Translations under genes and position numbers: made by a program
The notes under the pieces: model-generated
What the model was told of the DNA's origin: nothing
The model's input: only the letters and a program-made list of their open reading frames with translations
Database searches by the model: none
Origin: Acidovorax defluvii
GTDB lineage: Bacteria > Pseudomonadota > Gammaproteobacteria > Burkholderiales > Burkholderiaceae_C
DNA: 64,000 nucleotides
Assembly (NCBI GenBank): GCA_003268905.1
Contig: QLTU01000016.1
Span: 32,224-96,223 of the forward strand
Direction: 5' to 3'
Shown: positions 20,298-35,738 of the stretch, piece after piece
Position numbering within the stretch: the stretch's first letter is position 1
Layout of the letters: every line of letters begins with the position of its first letter

Positions 20298-20915
20298 TCA
20301 CAGCAAGCAATTTTCATGCAGATGGGCCAGCAGGTCGGCAATACCTGCGGGTGGCAAGACATGGTGGACCGCAACGCGTGCCAGGGCGGCATGGGGCATG
20401 GCAGGCATGGAAGCGCTGGCGGGGTCCTGCACCACGACCAGCCCGCCTGCGGCGGCAATGGCCTGCAGGCCGCGTGCGCCATCTTCATTGGCACCCGACA
20501 GCAAAATGCCCAGCAGGCGCTCACCATACTGGTCGGCTGCGGACTCGAACAGAACGTCGATCGAGGGGCGCGAAAAATGCACGGGCGCATCCACCGACAA
20601 CGCGAGCCTCGGCCCGGCGTCCACCAGCAGGTGGTAGTCCGGCGGCGCAAAGTACACCGTGCCCGGAGCAATTGCATCCTTGTCGTGCGCCTCCTTCAGG
20701 GGTAGGCCGCAGCGGTGGCGGAAGATCTCTGCCAGCAAGCTGGGCCGGTCGCGCGGCAGGTGCATCACCACCAACACCGCCGCGCGCAGGGTGGCAGGCA
20801 GGGCAGGCAACATGTACAACAGCGCGTCGATGCCACCGGACGAGCCGCCCACCACGATGGCGTCGTAGCCCGCTGAGGGGGGCCGAGCCTGGGGTGATTG
20901 CAAAGAAGTCGGCAT
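20298..20915 (-). CDS. CheB-type methylesterase domain protein (no receiver)
   Basis: A 205-residue protein consisting of a CheB catalytic domain alone. The catalytic triad is visible: serine in VVGGSSGGIDALLYML, histidine in LVVMHLPRDRPS and aspartate in SGANEDGARGL. Canonical CheB has an N-terminal receiver that regulates it; that receiver is missing here. It would demethylate or deamidate glutamate residues on a signalling protein. It overlaps the end of the CheR-type gene (the stop TGA and start ATG share bases at 20915-20917), so the two are translated together. Confidence 0.85.
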   Translation of the reverse strand: MPTSLQSPQARPPSAGYDAIVVGGSSGGIDALLYMLPALPATLRAAVLVVMHLPRDRPSLLAEIFRHRCGLPLKEAHDKDAIAPGTVYFAPPDYHLLVDAGPRLALSVDAPVHFSRPSIDVLFESAADQYGERLLGILLSGANEDGARGLQAIAAAGGLVVVQDPASASMPAMPHAALARVAVHHVLPPAGIADLLAHLHENCLL

Positions 20916-21754
20916 CACAGGCCCGCCTTCTTCCGGTAGATGCGGTTTTCCGAAACAAAGTCATCAAACGCTTCCGTGTGCGTAGAAAACCTCAACGACT
21001 CTTTGGAGCCCAGGCCCAGGAACCCCCGGTGGCACAGCGCGTCGCGAAACAGCCCGAGCGCGCGGTTTTGGAGCTCGCGGTCAAAATAGATCAGTACATT
21101 GCGGCACGACACAAGGTGCATCTCTGCAAACACGCTGTCGGTGGCCAGGCTGTGGTCCGAGAACACCATGTGCTCACGCAGGGATTTGTCAAAAACCACC
21201 CGCCCGTAGCGCGCGGTGTAGTAGCTGGACAGCGAGCCGCGCCCACCGGAGCGGGCATGGTTCTCGGTGAAAGCGGCGATACGCGCCATGTCGAACACGC
21301 CGGATTCGGCCGCGCGCAGGGCATGGGGGTTGATGTCGGTGGCATAGATCAGCGTGCGGTCCAGCAGCCCTTCTTCCTGTAGCAGGATGGCCAGCGAATA
21401 AACCTCTTCGCCAGTGCTGCAGCCTGCCACCCACACCCTTAGCGAAGGGTAGGTGCGCAGCAGCGGCACCACCTCGTCACGCAGCGCGCGAAAGTAGCTG
21501 GGGTCGCGAAACATGTCGCTGACTTGGACCGTGAGGTATTCCAGCAGCGCCGGGAATACGGTGGGGTCGTGCAGCACGCGGTCTTGCAGTTGCGACAGTG
21601 TCTTGCAGTCAAAATGCAACAGCGCCGAGCCCAGGCGCCGCTTGAGCGACGCCTGGGCATACCCCCGAAAGTCGTAGTGGTAGCGGTGAAAAATCGCGTC
21701 GATCAGCAGGCGCTGCTCGATGTCGGCGATGCGCGCTTTTTTCTGGTGCGGCAT
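20915..21754 (-). CDS. CheR-type protein glutamate methyltransferase
   Basis: A 279-residue S-adenosylmethionine-dependent methyltransferase. The N-terminal helical CheR domain (LKRRLGSALLHFDCKTLSQL) is followed by a Rossmann domain with the binding motif VWVAGCSTGEEVYSLAI and ATDINPHALRAAESGVF. The VSCRNVLIYFD motif is typical of CheR. It should methylate glutamates on a partner protein. No chemoreceptor is encoded nearby; the adjacent large hybrid kinase, 40 bases upstream, is the obvious candidate partner. Start chosen at MPHQKKARI; the longer open frame upstream is cysteine-rich, unlike the family, and overlaps the kinase gene. Confidence 0.87.
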   Translation of the reverse strand: MPHQKKARIADIEQRLLIDAIFHRYHYDFRGYAQASLKRRLGSALLHFDCKTLSQLQDRVLHDPTVFPALLEYLTVQVSDMFRDPSYFRALRDEVVPLLRTYPSLRVWVAGCSTGEEVYSLAILLQEEGLLDRTLIYATDINPHALRAAESGVFDMARIAAFTENHARSGGRGSLSSYYTARYGRVVFDKSLREHMVFSDHSLATDSVFAEMHLVSCRNVLIYFDRELQNRALGLFRDALCHRGFLGLGSKESLRFSTHTEAFDDFVSENRIYRKKAGL

Positions 21755-21794
21755 CGGTGCTTGGTGTGCGGTGGGGCTGGTTGGCGGGGCCTGG

Positions 21795-25271
<3,477 letters not shown>

Positions 25272-25855
25272 GCGATGCAGTTGCGTGGGTTGCGGGAACG
25301 CGGACTTTACCGGGTTTGCGGTGGTCTGGGCAGCAGGGTGGCCCCCTCTTGACGCATGCACCTGCCTGCGCTCTTGCGGGTGCCCCGCCGGCCGTCACCC
25401 CGCTGGCATCTCCCACCCATTGGCCCTTGTTCGGTCCGCGCGCCTGTGCCGGGTGGCCGCCGTCCACCCGGTGCGCAGGCGGATGCCAGCCATGCCGCAG
25501 TCGAGTCGGCAACCGGCATGGCCGGCCCGGTCATCAACTGCGGGCCGGCGCACATGTCCACCGCATGGCGCCCCGCCTGGTTAAAGACCAATTTTCGGCT
25601 CGGGGCATTGAGGGGGAAGCGCGACGTGCTATTTTTTGCATAGCATTTGCCGCCGACGTTCTGATCGCACTTGCCCGTTGCTGTGGCGCGCCACGCTGAT
25701 CTGCCCACACGCGCGTGGAGGTGATTCAGCGTGCATCGCCGCAGCGTTTGCGTGCACGGCGGGTGGTCACATGGGGTGCTGGATGCTCACTAAATGATAG
25801 CTTTTTGCGCTTTGTGGATAAGGGTTTCGTGGCAAAAACCCTCACATATGTGAGC
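25272..25855. other. Intergenic region of about 580 bases between hybrid kinase and proC
   Basis: No convincing gene is seen on either strand. The region contains two partial family A repeat copies, at 25628-25650 (GCTATTTTTTGCATAGCA) and 25797-25828 (GATAGCTTTTTGCGCTTTG, then GATAAGGG). It also holds the proC terminator at its right end. The left part should carry the promoter of the leftward kinase operon; I could not assign -35 and -10 boxes. Confidence 0.5.
25830..25854 (-). terminator. Intrinsic terminator of proC
   Basis: Read on the minus strand, a perfect 14-base palindrome CTCACATATGTGAG lies two bases after the proC stop codon and is followed by GGTTTTTGCC. The stem is short but perfect and the T-run is in the right place. 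Confidence 0.55.
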
Positions 25856-26692
25856 TCAGGCTCCGAATTCATCGCCCAGCTCGTGGGCCCGATGTTGCGC
25901 GGCGCGCATGGCGGCCTCGAAGCTGGCAGCCACGCCCGCTGCCTCCATCGACTGCAGCGCCGCATAGGTGGTGCCGCCCTTGGACGTGACACGCTGGCGC
26001 AGCACGGACGGTGGATCGTCCGAGCGTCGCGCCAGCTCGGACGCACCCACAAACGTACCCACGGCCAGCTGGTGCGCCTGCTGCTCGGTCAACCCCATGC
26101 CAGTGCCCGCACGCGTCATGGCTTCGAGGAAATAAAAGACATACGCAGGTCCCGAACCCGACAGTGCCGTGACCGCGTCCAGCTGCGGCTCGCTATCCAC
26201 CCACAGAAACTCACCCGTCGTGGCCATGATGGCCTCGATGCTTTGCCGCTCTGGCGCACTGACGGCGGGGCGGGCATACAGTGCGCTCATGCCCTTGCCC
26301 ACCAGCGCGGGCGTGTTGGGCATGGTGCGCACTATGCGCTCGGTGCCCAGCCACTGGGCGATGCTGTCCGAGCGGATGCCTGCGGCCACGCTCAGGTGCA
26401 GTGCGCCCTGCGTGTGGGCTTTGGCCTGGGCGGCCGCGTCCTTGAAGGTCTGGGGCTTGACGGCCCACACCACGATCTGTGCCCGCTGCAGCGCTGGGCC
26501 GGCTTCGGCCTGGGCTTCGATGCCATAGTTCTTGCGCAGTGCCTCACGCGCCTCGGCCCAGGGCTCGACCACCTCGATCTGGCTGGCCGGGTGGCCCTGG
26601 TGGATCAGCCCGCCAATGATGGCGCTGGCCATGTTGCCGCCGCCGATGAAGGCGATGGTGGGGAGGAGAGGGGATGCGGCGGGTTGGCTCAT
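25856..26692 (-). CDS. proC: Pyrroline-5-carboxylate reductase
   Basis: A 278-residue enzyme that reduces 1-pyrroline-5-carboxylate to proline with NAD(P)H, the last step of proline synthesis. The N-terminal Rossmann fold shows IAFIGGGNMASAIIGGL, followed by VVWAVKPQ and RTMPNTPALVGKG. The C-terminal domain contains the family signature in ALSGSGPAYVFYFLEAM and RQRVTSKGGTTYAAL. Length is typical. It sits downstream of glpK on the same strand with a 76-base gap, but nothing links it functionally to glycerol use. Confidence 0.95.
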   Translation of the reverse strand: MSQPAASPLLPTIAFIGGGNMASAIIGGLIHQGHPASQIEVVEPWAEAREALRKNYGIEAQAEAGPALQRAQIVVWAVKPQTFKDAAAQAKAHTQGALHLSVAAGIRSDSIAQWLGTERIVRTMPNTPALVGKGMSALYARPAVSAPERQSIEAIMATTGEFLWVDSEPQLDAVTALSGSGPAYVFYFLEAMTRAGTGMGLTEQQAHQLAVGTFVGASELARRSDDPPSVLRQRVTSKGGTTYAALQSMEAAGVAASFEAAMRAAQHRAHELGDEFGA

Positions 26693-26768
26693 GGGACGTG
26701 CAAGGTGGCAACAACAGGGGCCACGATGGTAGCGCCGTCGCGCCGGGGTGTTTCGGCGCGCTGCTTAT

Positions 26769-28262
26769 TCACTCTGCTGTCGTTTGCCGCACGGCGTGTT
26801 CCCAGTTGGCCATCAGCTCCTGCGCGCGGCCGTTGCCGAGCGTGGGCACAAAGCGCCGGTCGGCGCGCCACAGGTGCGAGAGTTCGTCGGTGCTGGCGTA
26901 CACGCCGCTTGACAGGCCCGCCAGATAGGCCGCGCCCAGGGCCGTGGTCTCAATCACCGCGGGCCGCACCACCGGGATGCCCAGCAGGTCGGCCTGGAAC
27001 TGCATCAGCAAATCGTTCACGCAGGCGCCGCCGTCCACGCGCAGCTCGCTCACCGGGGCGCCACCGGCGGCCACGGCGTCGCGGCTCATGGCCAGCAGCA
27101 GGGCGGCGCTCTGGTAGGCGATGCTTTCGAGTGCGGCGCGCGCAATGTGGGCAATGGTGGTGCCGCGTGTCAGTCCGGTGATGGTGCCGCGTGCGTCGGG
27201 CTTCCAGTAGGGCGCGCCCAGGCCGGTGAAGGCGGGCACCATCATCACGCCGCCTGAATCGGGCACGCTTTGCGCAAGCGACTCGACCTCGCTGCTGTTG
27301 GTGATGGCGCGCAGGCCATCGCGCAGCCACTGCACCACGGCGCCGCCCACAAACACGCTGCCTTCCATGGCGAACTCAGGCTGCTTGGAAGCCTGCGCCG
27401 CGCTGGTGGTGAGCAGGCCGTTTTGGCTGGTCTGGAAGGTGCTGCCTGTGTGCATGAGCATGAAGCAGCCGGTGCCATAGGTGTTCTTGGCCATGCCCGC
27501 CGTGAAGCAGGCCTGGCCGAAGAGTGCGCTTTGCTGGTCACCCGCCACGCCACCGATGCGGATGGGGTGGCCCAGCAGGTCGGCCGCCGTGTCGCCAAAG
27601 TGGGCGCTTGACGGCAGCACCTCGGGCAGCAGGGCCTTGGGAATGCGCAGCAGCGCCAGCAGCTCGTCGTCCCACTGGTTGGTATGCACATTGAACAGCA
27701 TGGTGCGTGCGGCATTGCTCACGTCCGTCACATGCACCTGGCCGTGGGTTAGCTTCCACATCAGCCAGCTGTCCACCGTGCCAAAGGCCAGCTCGCCGCG
27801 CTCGGCCGCTTCGCGGGCACCGGGCACGTTGTCCAGCAGCCATTGCAGTTTGGTGCCGGAGAAGTAGGCGTCCACCAGCAGCCCGGTTTTGGCCTGGATG
27901 GTGGCCGCGTGGCCTTGCTCACGCAGCTGGGCGCAGGCGGGCTCGGCGCGGCGGTCTTGCCACACGATGGCATGGTGCACGGGCTGGCCGGTTTTGCGGT
28001 TCCACAGCACCGTGGTTTCGCGCTGGTTGGTGATGCCCACGGCCCGCACGGCGTTGGCCGCTATGCCCGCCTTGGCCAGCGCATCGCGTGCGGTGGCGAG
28101 CTGGGTGCGCCAGATTTCCAGCGGGTCGTGCTCCACCCAGCCGGGCTGGGGGTAGATCTGGGGCAGCTCCAGCTGCGCCTGCGCCACGATGTGGCCGCGT
28201 TCATCGAACACGATGCTGCGGGAGCTAGAGGTGCCTTGGTCAAGTGCGAGCAGGTAGGTCAT
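26769..28262 (-). CDS. glpK: Glycerol kinase
   Basis: A 497-residue FGGY-family kinase that phosphorylates glycerol to glycerol 3-phosphate in the cytoplasm, trapping imported glycerol. Diagnostic blocks are [19 protein letters not shown] at the N terminus, [36 protein letters not shown] and [20 protein letters not shown] near the C terminus. Length agrees with E. coli GlpK (502). It lies 20 bases downstream of glpR on the same strand, so the two are likely one transcript divergent from the glycerol importer operon. No GlpF-type facilitator gene is present in the window. Confidence 0.96.
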   Translation of the reverse strand: MTYLLALDQGTSSSRSIVFDERGHIVAQAQLELPQIYPQPGWVEHDPLEIWRTQLATARDALAKAGIAANAVRAVGITNQRETTVLWNRKTGQPVHHAIVWQDRRAEPACAQLREQGHAATIQAKTGLLVDAYFSGTKLQWLLDNVPGAREAAERGELAFGTVDSWLMWKLTHGQVHVTDVSNAARTMLFNVHTNQWDDELLALLRIPKALLPEVLPSSAHFGDTAADLLGHPIRIGGVAGDQQSALFGQACFTAGMAKNTYGTGCFMLMHTGSTFQTSQNGLLTTSAAQASKQPEFAMEGSVFVGGAVVQWLRDGLRAITNSSEVESLAQSVPDSGGVMMVPAFTGLGAPYWKPDARGTITGLTRGTTIAHIARAALESIAYQSAALLLAMSRDAVAAGGAPVSELRVDGGACVNDLLMQFQADLLGIPVVRPAVIETTALGAAYLAGLSSGVYASTDELSHLWRADRRFVPTLGNGRAQELMANWEHAVRQTTAE

Positions 28263-28282
28263 GGCGAGAAGGGTTCAAAGGG

Positions 28283-29077
28283 TCAAGCAGCGACGGTGCA
28301 GATCACTCCGGCGTCTTGTAATAAAGCGGGAAAAGGCTCAGGCGGCGGCGTATCGGTGAATAGCCGCCCAATCTGATTGAGCGTGGCCAATTGCACCATG
28401 GCCGGGCGGTTGAACTTGCTGTGGTCGGCGGCCAGCCACACTTCGCGCGACTGCTCGATGATGGTTTGCGCCACCTTCACCTCGCGGTAGTCAAAGTCGC
28501 GCAGCGAGCCATCGGGCTCGATGCCCGAGATGCCGATGAGCGCGATGTCCACCTTGAACTGGCGGATGAAGTCCACCGCCGCCTCGCCCACGATGCCCCG
28601 GTCGCGCGCGCGCACCACCCCGCCAGCAACGATGACCTCGCACTCGGGGTTGCTGCTGAGGATGGCGGCCACATTCAGGTTGTTGGTGATGACGCGCAGG
28701 CCCCGGTGGTGCAGCAGCGCCTTGGCAATGGCCTCGGTGGTGGTGCCGATGTTCAGGATCAGTGAGCAGTCGTTGGGCACCTGTTCGGCCACGGCGCGCG
28801 CAATGCGGGCTTTGCCATCGGCGTGCAGGGTTTCGCGCTGGGTGTGGGCCAGGTTCTCCACCGTGGAGCTGGGCACGCGCACGCCGCCGTGAAAGCGGGT
28901 GAGCAGGCCAGATTCCGCCAGGCGCTGCACATCGCGGCGCACCGTCTGCAGTGTGACCCCCAGGGTGTCGGCAAGCTGTTCCACCGTGGCGGATTTGCGC
29001 GCACGCACTTCTTCAAGCAGTTGGAGTTGGCGGGGATTGGTGTTCACGGTGGGGGGGCTGGGTGCATGGGTTGTCAC
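28283..29077 (-). CDS. glpR: DeoR-family repressor of glycerol genes
   Basis: A 264-residue DeoR-type regulator. The N-terminal winged helix-turn-helix reads SATVEQLADTLGVTLQTVRRDVQRL, with LLTRFHGGVRVPS after it. The C-terminal sugar-phosphate-binding domain has LNIGTTTEAIAKAL and GVVRARDRGIVGEAAVDFI, as in GlpR, whose inducer is glycerol 3-phosphate. Placement between glpK and the glycerol importer operon supports the name. I take the GTG at 29077 as start. It probably controls both its own transcript and the divergent importer operon through the palindromic sites near 29171-29216. Confidence 0.88.
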   Translation of the reverse strand: MTTHAPSPPTVNTNPRQLQLLEEVRARKSATVEQLADTLGVTLQTVRRDVQRLAESGLLTRFHGGVRVPSSTVENLAHTQRETLHADGKARIARAVAEQVPNDCSLILNIGTTTEAIAKALLHHRGLRVITNNLNVAAILSSNPECEVIVAGGVVRARDRGIVGEAAVDFIRQFKVDIALIGISGIEPDGSLRDFDYREVKVAQTIIEQSREVWLAADHSKFNRPAMVQLATLNQIGRLFTDTPPPEPFPALLQDAGVICTVAA

Positions 29078-29170
29078 CGACTTGTAACAAAGTTGAAATA
29101 TCTGATCGGCGCGTCGATGGAGCGTTTAAGACTGTAAAGCGAAAAAAAACGAATGCATTAAGGGTAAACC

Positions 29171-29216
29171 TTGATTCGATTCGAACAAAAAAGAACAAAA
29201 ATGAACAAGTTCGAAA
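29171..29216. promoter_or_regulatory. Candidate GlpR operators between glpR and glpS
   Basis: Two short palindromes lie in an AT-rich stretch of the divergent control region: TTCGA-T-TCGAA at 29175-29185 and GAAC-AA-GTTC at 29203-29212, the latter followed by GAAAG. E. coli GlpR boxes contain TTCG/CGAA half-sites (established knowledge), so these are reasonable operators for the adjacent regulator. Assignment is inference from motif and position. Confidence 0.4.
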
Positions 29217-29282
29217 GTTGTGGGCTGCAGCTTAGGTGTGCAGTCCTTTCACACAGGCCCAAGGGGCGGAAGAGGATGCTTC

Positions 29283-30356
29283 ATGCAGCTGGCGTTGGAC
29301 GGCATCAGCAAGAAAGTCGGGGCGCAGACCTGGCTGTATGACATGAGCCTGGCGCTGCAAAGCAATGCCGTGACGGTATTGCTGGGCGCGACCCAGGCGG
29401 GCAAGACGAGCCTGATGCGCATCATGGCGGGGCTGGACGTGCCCACGCAGGGGCGCGTGCTGGTGGATGGCAAGGATGTGACGGGCACCCCTGTGCGCGA
29501 GCGCAACGTGGCCATGGTGTACCAGCAGTTCATCAACTACCCATCGATGAAGGTGGCGGCCAACATTGCGTCGCCCCTGAAGCTGCGCGGCGAAAAGAAC
29601 ATCGACGCCCGGGTGCGCGAGATTGCCAGCCGTTTGCACATCGACATGTTTCTGGACCGCTATCCGGCGGAACTCTCTGGCGGGCAGCAGCAGCGCGTGG
29701 CGCTGGCCCGCGCCCTGGCCAAGGGTGCGCCGCTGATGCTGCTGGACGAACCCCTGGTGAATCTGGACTACAAGCTGCGCGAGGAACTGCGCGAGGAGCT
29801 AACCCAGCTGTTTGCCGCCGGGCAATCCACCGTGGTGTATGCCACCACCGAGCCGGGCGAGGCCCTGCTGCTGGGCGGCTACACCGCTGTGATGCACGAA
29901 GGCCGCTTGCTGCAATACGGCCCCACGGCCGAGGTGTTCCATGCGCCCAATTCGCTGAGCGTGGCGCGCGCTTTCAGCGACCCGCCGATGAACCTGATGA
30001 CCGCCACCCGCCAGGACGGCGGCGTGCGCCTGAGCGACGGCACCGTCCTGCCACTGCCTTTGCCCCCCACGGCCAGCGCCTCGCTCACTGTGGGCGTGCG
30101 CGCCAGTGCGCTGCGCGTGCAGGCCCGTCCGGGCGATGTGGAAGTGCGGGGCGTGGTGGAGCTGGCCGAGATTTCGGGCTCTGACACCTTTGTGCACGTA
30201 GACACGCCCTGGGGCGAGCTGGTAGCTCAGCTCACCGGTGTGCATTACTTTGAACTGGGCGCACAGGTTCGCCTGCACCTGAACCCGGCCCAGGCCTATG
30301 TGTTCGGTGCGGACGAGGCCCTGGTGCTGGCCCCCCAGCGCGCGGGAGGACGCTGA
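29283..30356 (+). CDS. glpS: Glycerol ABC transporter ATPase GlpS
   Basis: A 357-residue ABC ATPase with C-terminal TOBE-like extension (about 235-350). Walker A is GATQAGKTS (unusual but valid), the Q-loop VYQQF, signature LSGGQQQR and Walker B LMLLDEPLVNLD. The switch histidine is missing: where relatives have THD, this protein has TTE in VVYATTEPGEA. GlpS pairs with GlpT to power the GlpPQ permease that brings glycerol into the cell, as in Rhizobium leguminosarum glpSTPQUV. First gene of the operon. GlpT begins four bases after the stop codon. Confidence 0.88.
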   Translation: MQLALDGISKKVGAQTWLYDMSLALQSNAVTVLLGATQAGKTSLMRIMAGLDVPTQGRVLVDGKDVTGTPVRERNVAMVYQQFINYPSMKVAANIASPLKLRGEKNIDARVREIASRLHIDMFLDRYPAELSGGQQQRVALARALAKGAPLMLLDEPLVNLDYKLREELREELTQLFAAGQSTVVYATTEPGEALLLGGYTAVMHEGRLLQYGPTAEVFHAPNSLSVARAFSDPPMNLMTATRQDGGVRLSDGTVLPLPLPPTASASLTVGVRASALRVQARPGDVEVRGVVELAEISGSDTFVHVDTPWGELVAQLTGVHYFELGAQVRLHLNPAQAYVFGADEALVLAPQRAGGR

Positions 30357-30359
30357 ACC

Positions 30360-32318
<1,959 letters not shown>

Positions 32319-32326
<8 letters not shown>

Positions 32327-33131
32327 AAAACGCTTCCAGAAGCGGACGCTGTTCCTCTTCGCGTACCTGCTGTTTGCCGTGTTGCCCATTTACTGGATGA
32401 TCAACATGAGCTTCAAGACGAACGAGGAGATCCTTTCGACCTTCACGTTCTTCCCGCAGCACTTCACCTGGGCCAACTACAAGACCATCTTCACCGATGA
32501 GAGCTGGTATTCGGGCTACATCAACAGCCTGATCTACGTGAGCATCAACATGGTGATCACGCTCACCGTGGCCTTGCCTGCAGCCTACGCGTTCTCGCGC
32601 TACAGCTTTCTGGGCGACAAGCATGTGTTCTTCTGGCTGCTGACCAACCGCATGACGCCGCCCGCCGTGTTTCTGCTGCCGTTCTTCCAGCTCTATACCA
32701 CCGTGGGGTTGATGGACACGCACATCGCCGTCGCGCTGGCGCACTTGCTGTTCAGCGTGCCGCTGGCCGTGTGGATTCTGGAAGGCTTCATGAGCGGCAT
32801 CCCGCGCGAGATTGATGAGACGGCGTACATCGACGGCTACAGCTTTCCGCGCTTTTTCCTCACCATCTTCCTGCCGCTCATCAAGGCGGGTGTGGGCGTG
32901 GCTGCGTTCTTCTGCTTCATGTTCAGCTGGGTGGAGCTGCTGCTGGCCCGCACGCTGACCAGCGTGAACGCCAAGCCCATCGTCGCCACGATGACGCGCA
33001 CGGTGAGCGCCAGCGGCATGGACTGGGCGACGCTGGCCGCCGCCGGTGTGCTGACCATCGTGCCCGGTGCCATCGTGATCTGGTTTGTGCGCCACTACAT
33101 CGCCAAGGGCTTCGCCATGGGCCGCGTCTAA
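32319..33131 (+). CDS. glpQ: Glycerol ABC transporter permease GlpQ
   Basis: A 270-residue MalG-type permease. A first helix (FLFAYLLFAVLPIYWMI) precedes the periplasmic segment WANYKTIFTDESWYSGYINS. The EAA-type motif is in IPREIDETAYIDGYSFPRFF with LPLIKAG after it. It should form the heterodimeric glycerol channel with GlpP. The name follows the rhizobial system and is unrelated to E. coli GlpQ phosphodiesterase. After the stop codon the operon is interrupted by a GC-rich repeat before glpU. Confidence 0.87.
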
Positions 33132-33150
33132 CGTGAAGGGAAGCAAACAC

Positions 33151-33288
33151 ATGAACCAAAGCAATTCGCAGCGGCGCGCGCGATGCGTCCAGTGCCAGCG
33201 GCAGCCGTGGAGCGGGCTTCGCCCGGCCACCGGCTGCGTCCCCCTGGGGGGAAGCGCCGCAGGCGCTCAGGGGGGTAACCATGTTTGA
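33151..33288 (+). CDS. Possible 45-residue leader ORF overlapping the glpU start
   Basis: An ATG at 33151 is preceded by a good ribosome-binding sequence (GTGAAGGGAAGC). The frame runs through the GC-rich repeat and stops at 33286-33288, just inside glpU, so termination would place ribosomes at the glpU ATG. The first residues (MNQSNSQRR) precede the repeat; the rest is repeat-encoded. It may be a coupling ORF or the remnant of a native junction disrupted by the repeat. I have no family match and low confidence that the peptide itself matters. Confidence 0.3.
   Translation: MNQSNSQRRARCVQCQRQPWSGLRPATGCVPLGGSAAGAQGGNHV
33174..33276 (-). repeat. GC-rich interspersed repeat (family B) inside the glycerol operon
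   Basis: The reverse complement of this block carries the same ordered motifs as 162-300: ACCCCCCTGAG, CTTCCCCCC, AGGGGGACGCAGCC. Shorter hairpins lie within, such as GCGGGCTTCGCCCG near 33216 and GCGCCGCAGGCGC near 33255. It separates glpQ from glpU by 149 bases, whereas all preceding junctions in the operon overlap or are under five bases, so it is probably an insertion. Confidence 0.6.
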
Positions 33289-33589
33289 CTGGATGGCCTG
33301 GACCACGCCCGTGGCCGTGTTCTTCACCTGCATCGTGCTCATGCTCATCGGCATGACGGTGTGGGAAATCAAGTCGCCCACCACCCTGCGCAAGGGCTTT
33401 CTGCCCATTGCCACCACACGGGGGGACCGCCTTTTCATCGGCCTGTTGTCGGCCGCTTATGTGAACCTGATTTTTGTGGGCTTGAGCGGGCGTATGGCGC
33501 AATGGCTCAGCCTGGAGAACGAGCCTTCGGTGTGGATCAGCTTCGTCTTGTCGATGGCGTTGCTGGGGCTGATTCTGCGCAAGGGTTGA
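33281..33589 (+). CDS. glpU: GlpU, small DUF2160 membrane protein of the glycerol importer
   Basis: A 102-residue protein with about three membrane helices (TPVAVFFTCIVLMLIGMTVW, FIGLLSAAYVNLIFVGL, ISFVLSMALLGLIL) and the conserved EIKSPTTLRKGFLPIATTRGDRLF segment. It belongs to DUF2160 and corresponds to GlpU, found between the permease and binding-protein genes in glycerol ABC operons. Its function is unknown; a role in assembly or regulation of the transporter is inferred from constant gene order. Confidence 0.82.
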   Translation: MFDWMAWTTPVAVFFTCIVLMLIGMTVWEIKSPTTLRKGFLPIATTRGDRLFIGLLSAAYVNLIFVGLSGRMAQWLSLENEPSVWISFVLSMALLGLILRKG

Positions 33590-33597
33590 CGGATATT

Positions 33598-33702
33598 TGC
33601 TATTGAAATGAGAGCTGGTAGCGCTTTTAAATAAAAGGTTTAAGCATTAAAAGTGTTTTAAACCCTTTGAAATCAAGCGCAAGCAGCTCTCGTTTTTGAC
33701 GG
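33598..33702. repeat. Paired family A repeats facing each other, copy 5
   Basis: GCTATTGAAATGAGAGCTGG followed by AGCGCTT (33600-33627) is mirrored by AAGCGCAAGCAGCTCTCG (about 33675-33692). Between them a second hairpin can form from GGTTTAA and TTTAAACC. The whole makes a long stem-loop in the 189-base gap between glpU and glpV. In an ABC operon such a structure could stabilise the upstream part and allow higher expression of the binding protein downstream (inference). Confidence 0.5.
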
Positions 33703-33778
33703 TGTGCCAAGCGCCGGCCTGATTCCCCCCGGGGCCGGTGTTGTTCTACCCAAGGGGGTTCCATCTGAGGAGACAGCA

Positions 33779-35512
<1,734 letters not shown>

Positions 35513-35738
35513 GGCGCGGGCCGTTGGATGGCAGAGCGCGGCTGCGGCCGTGCCTGCCGCCCTCCCTGGGGCGATGGTGGTGGGCAGCCCCCGGGACGGT
35601 TTTGTCTTTTTTGTTTCTTCTCTGACCTTGCGCCCGCCTGGCGCTGGCGCAAGGTTTGTCACCCAAGCCCGCCACTGGTGTTACAAAATCAAGGGTTAAC
35701 CCTTAAAAACTGTGGCCTCCCATGGACAATCAGCACCC

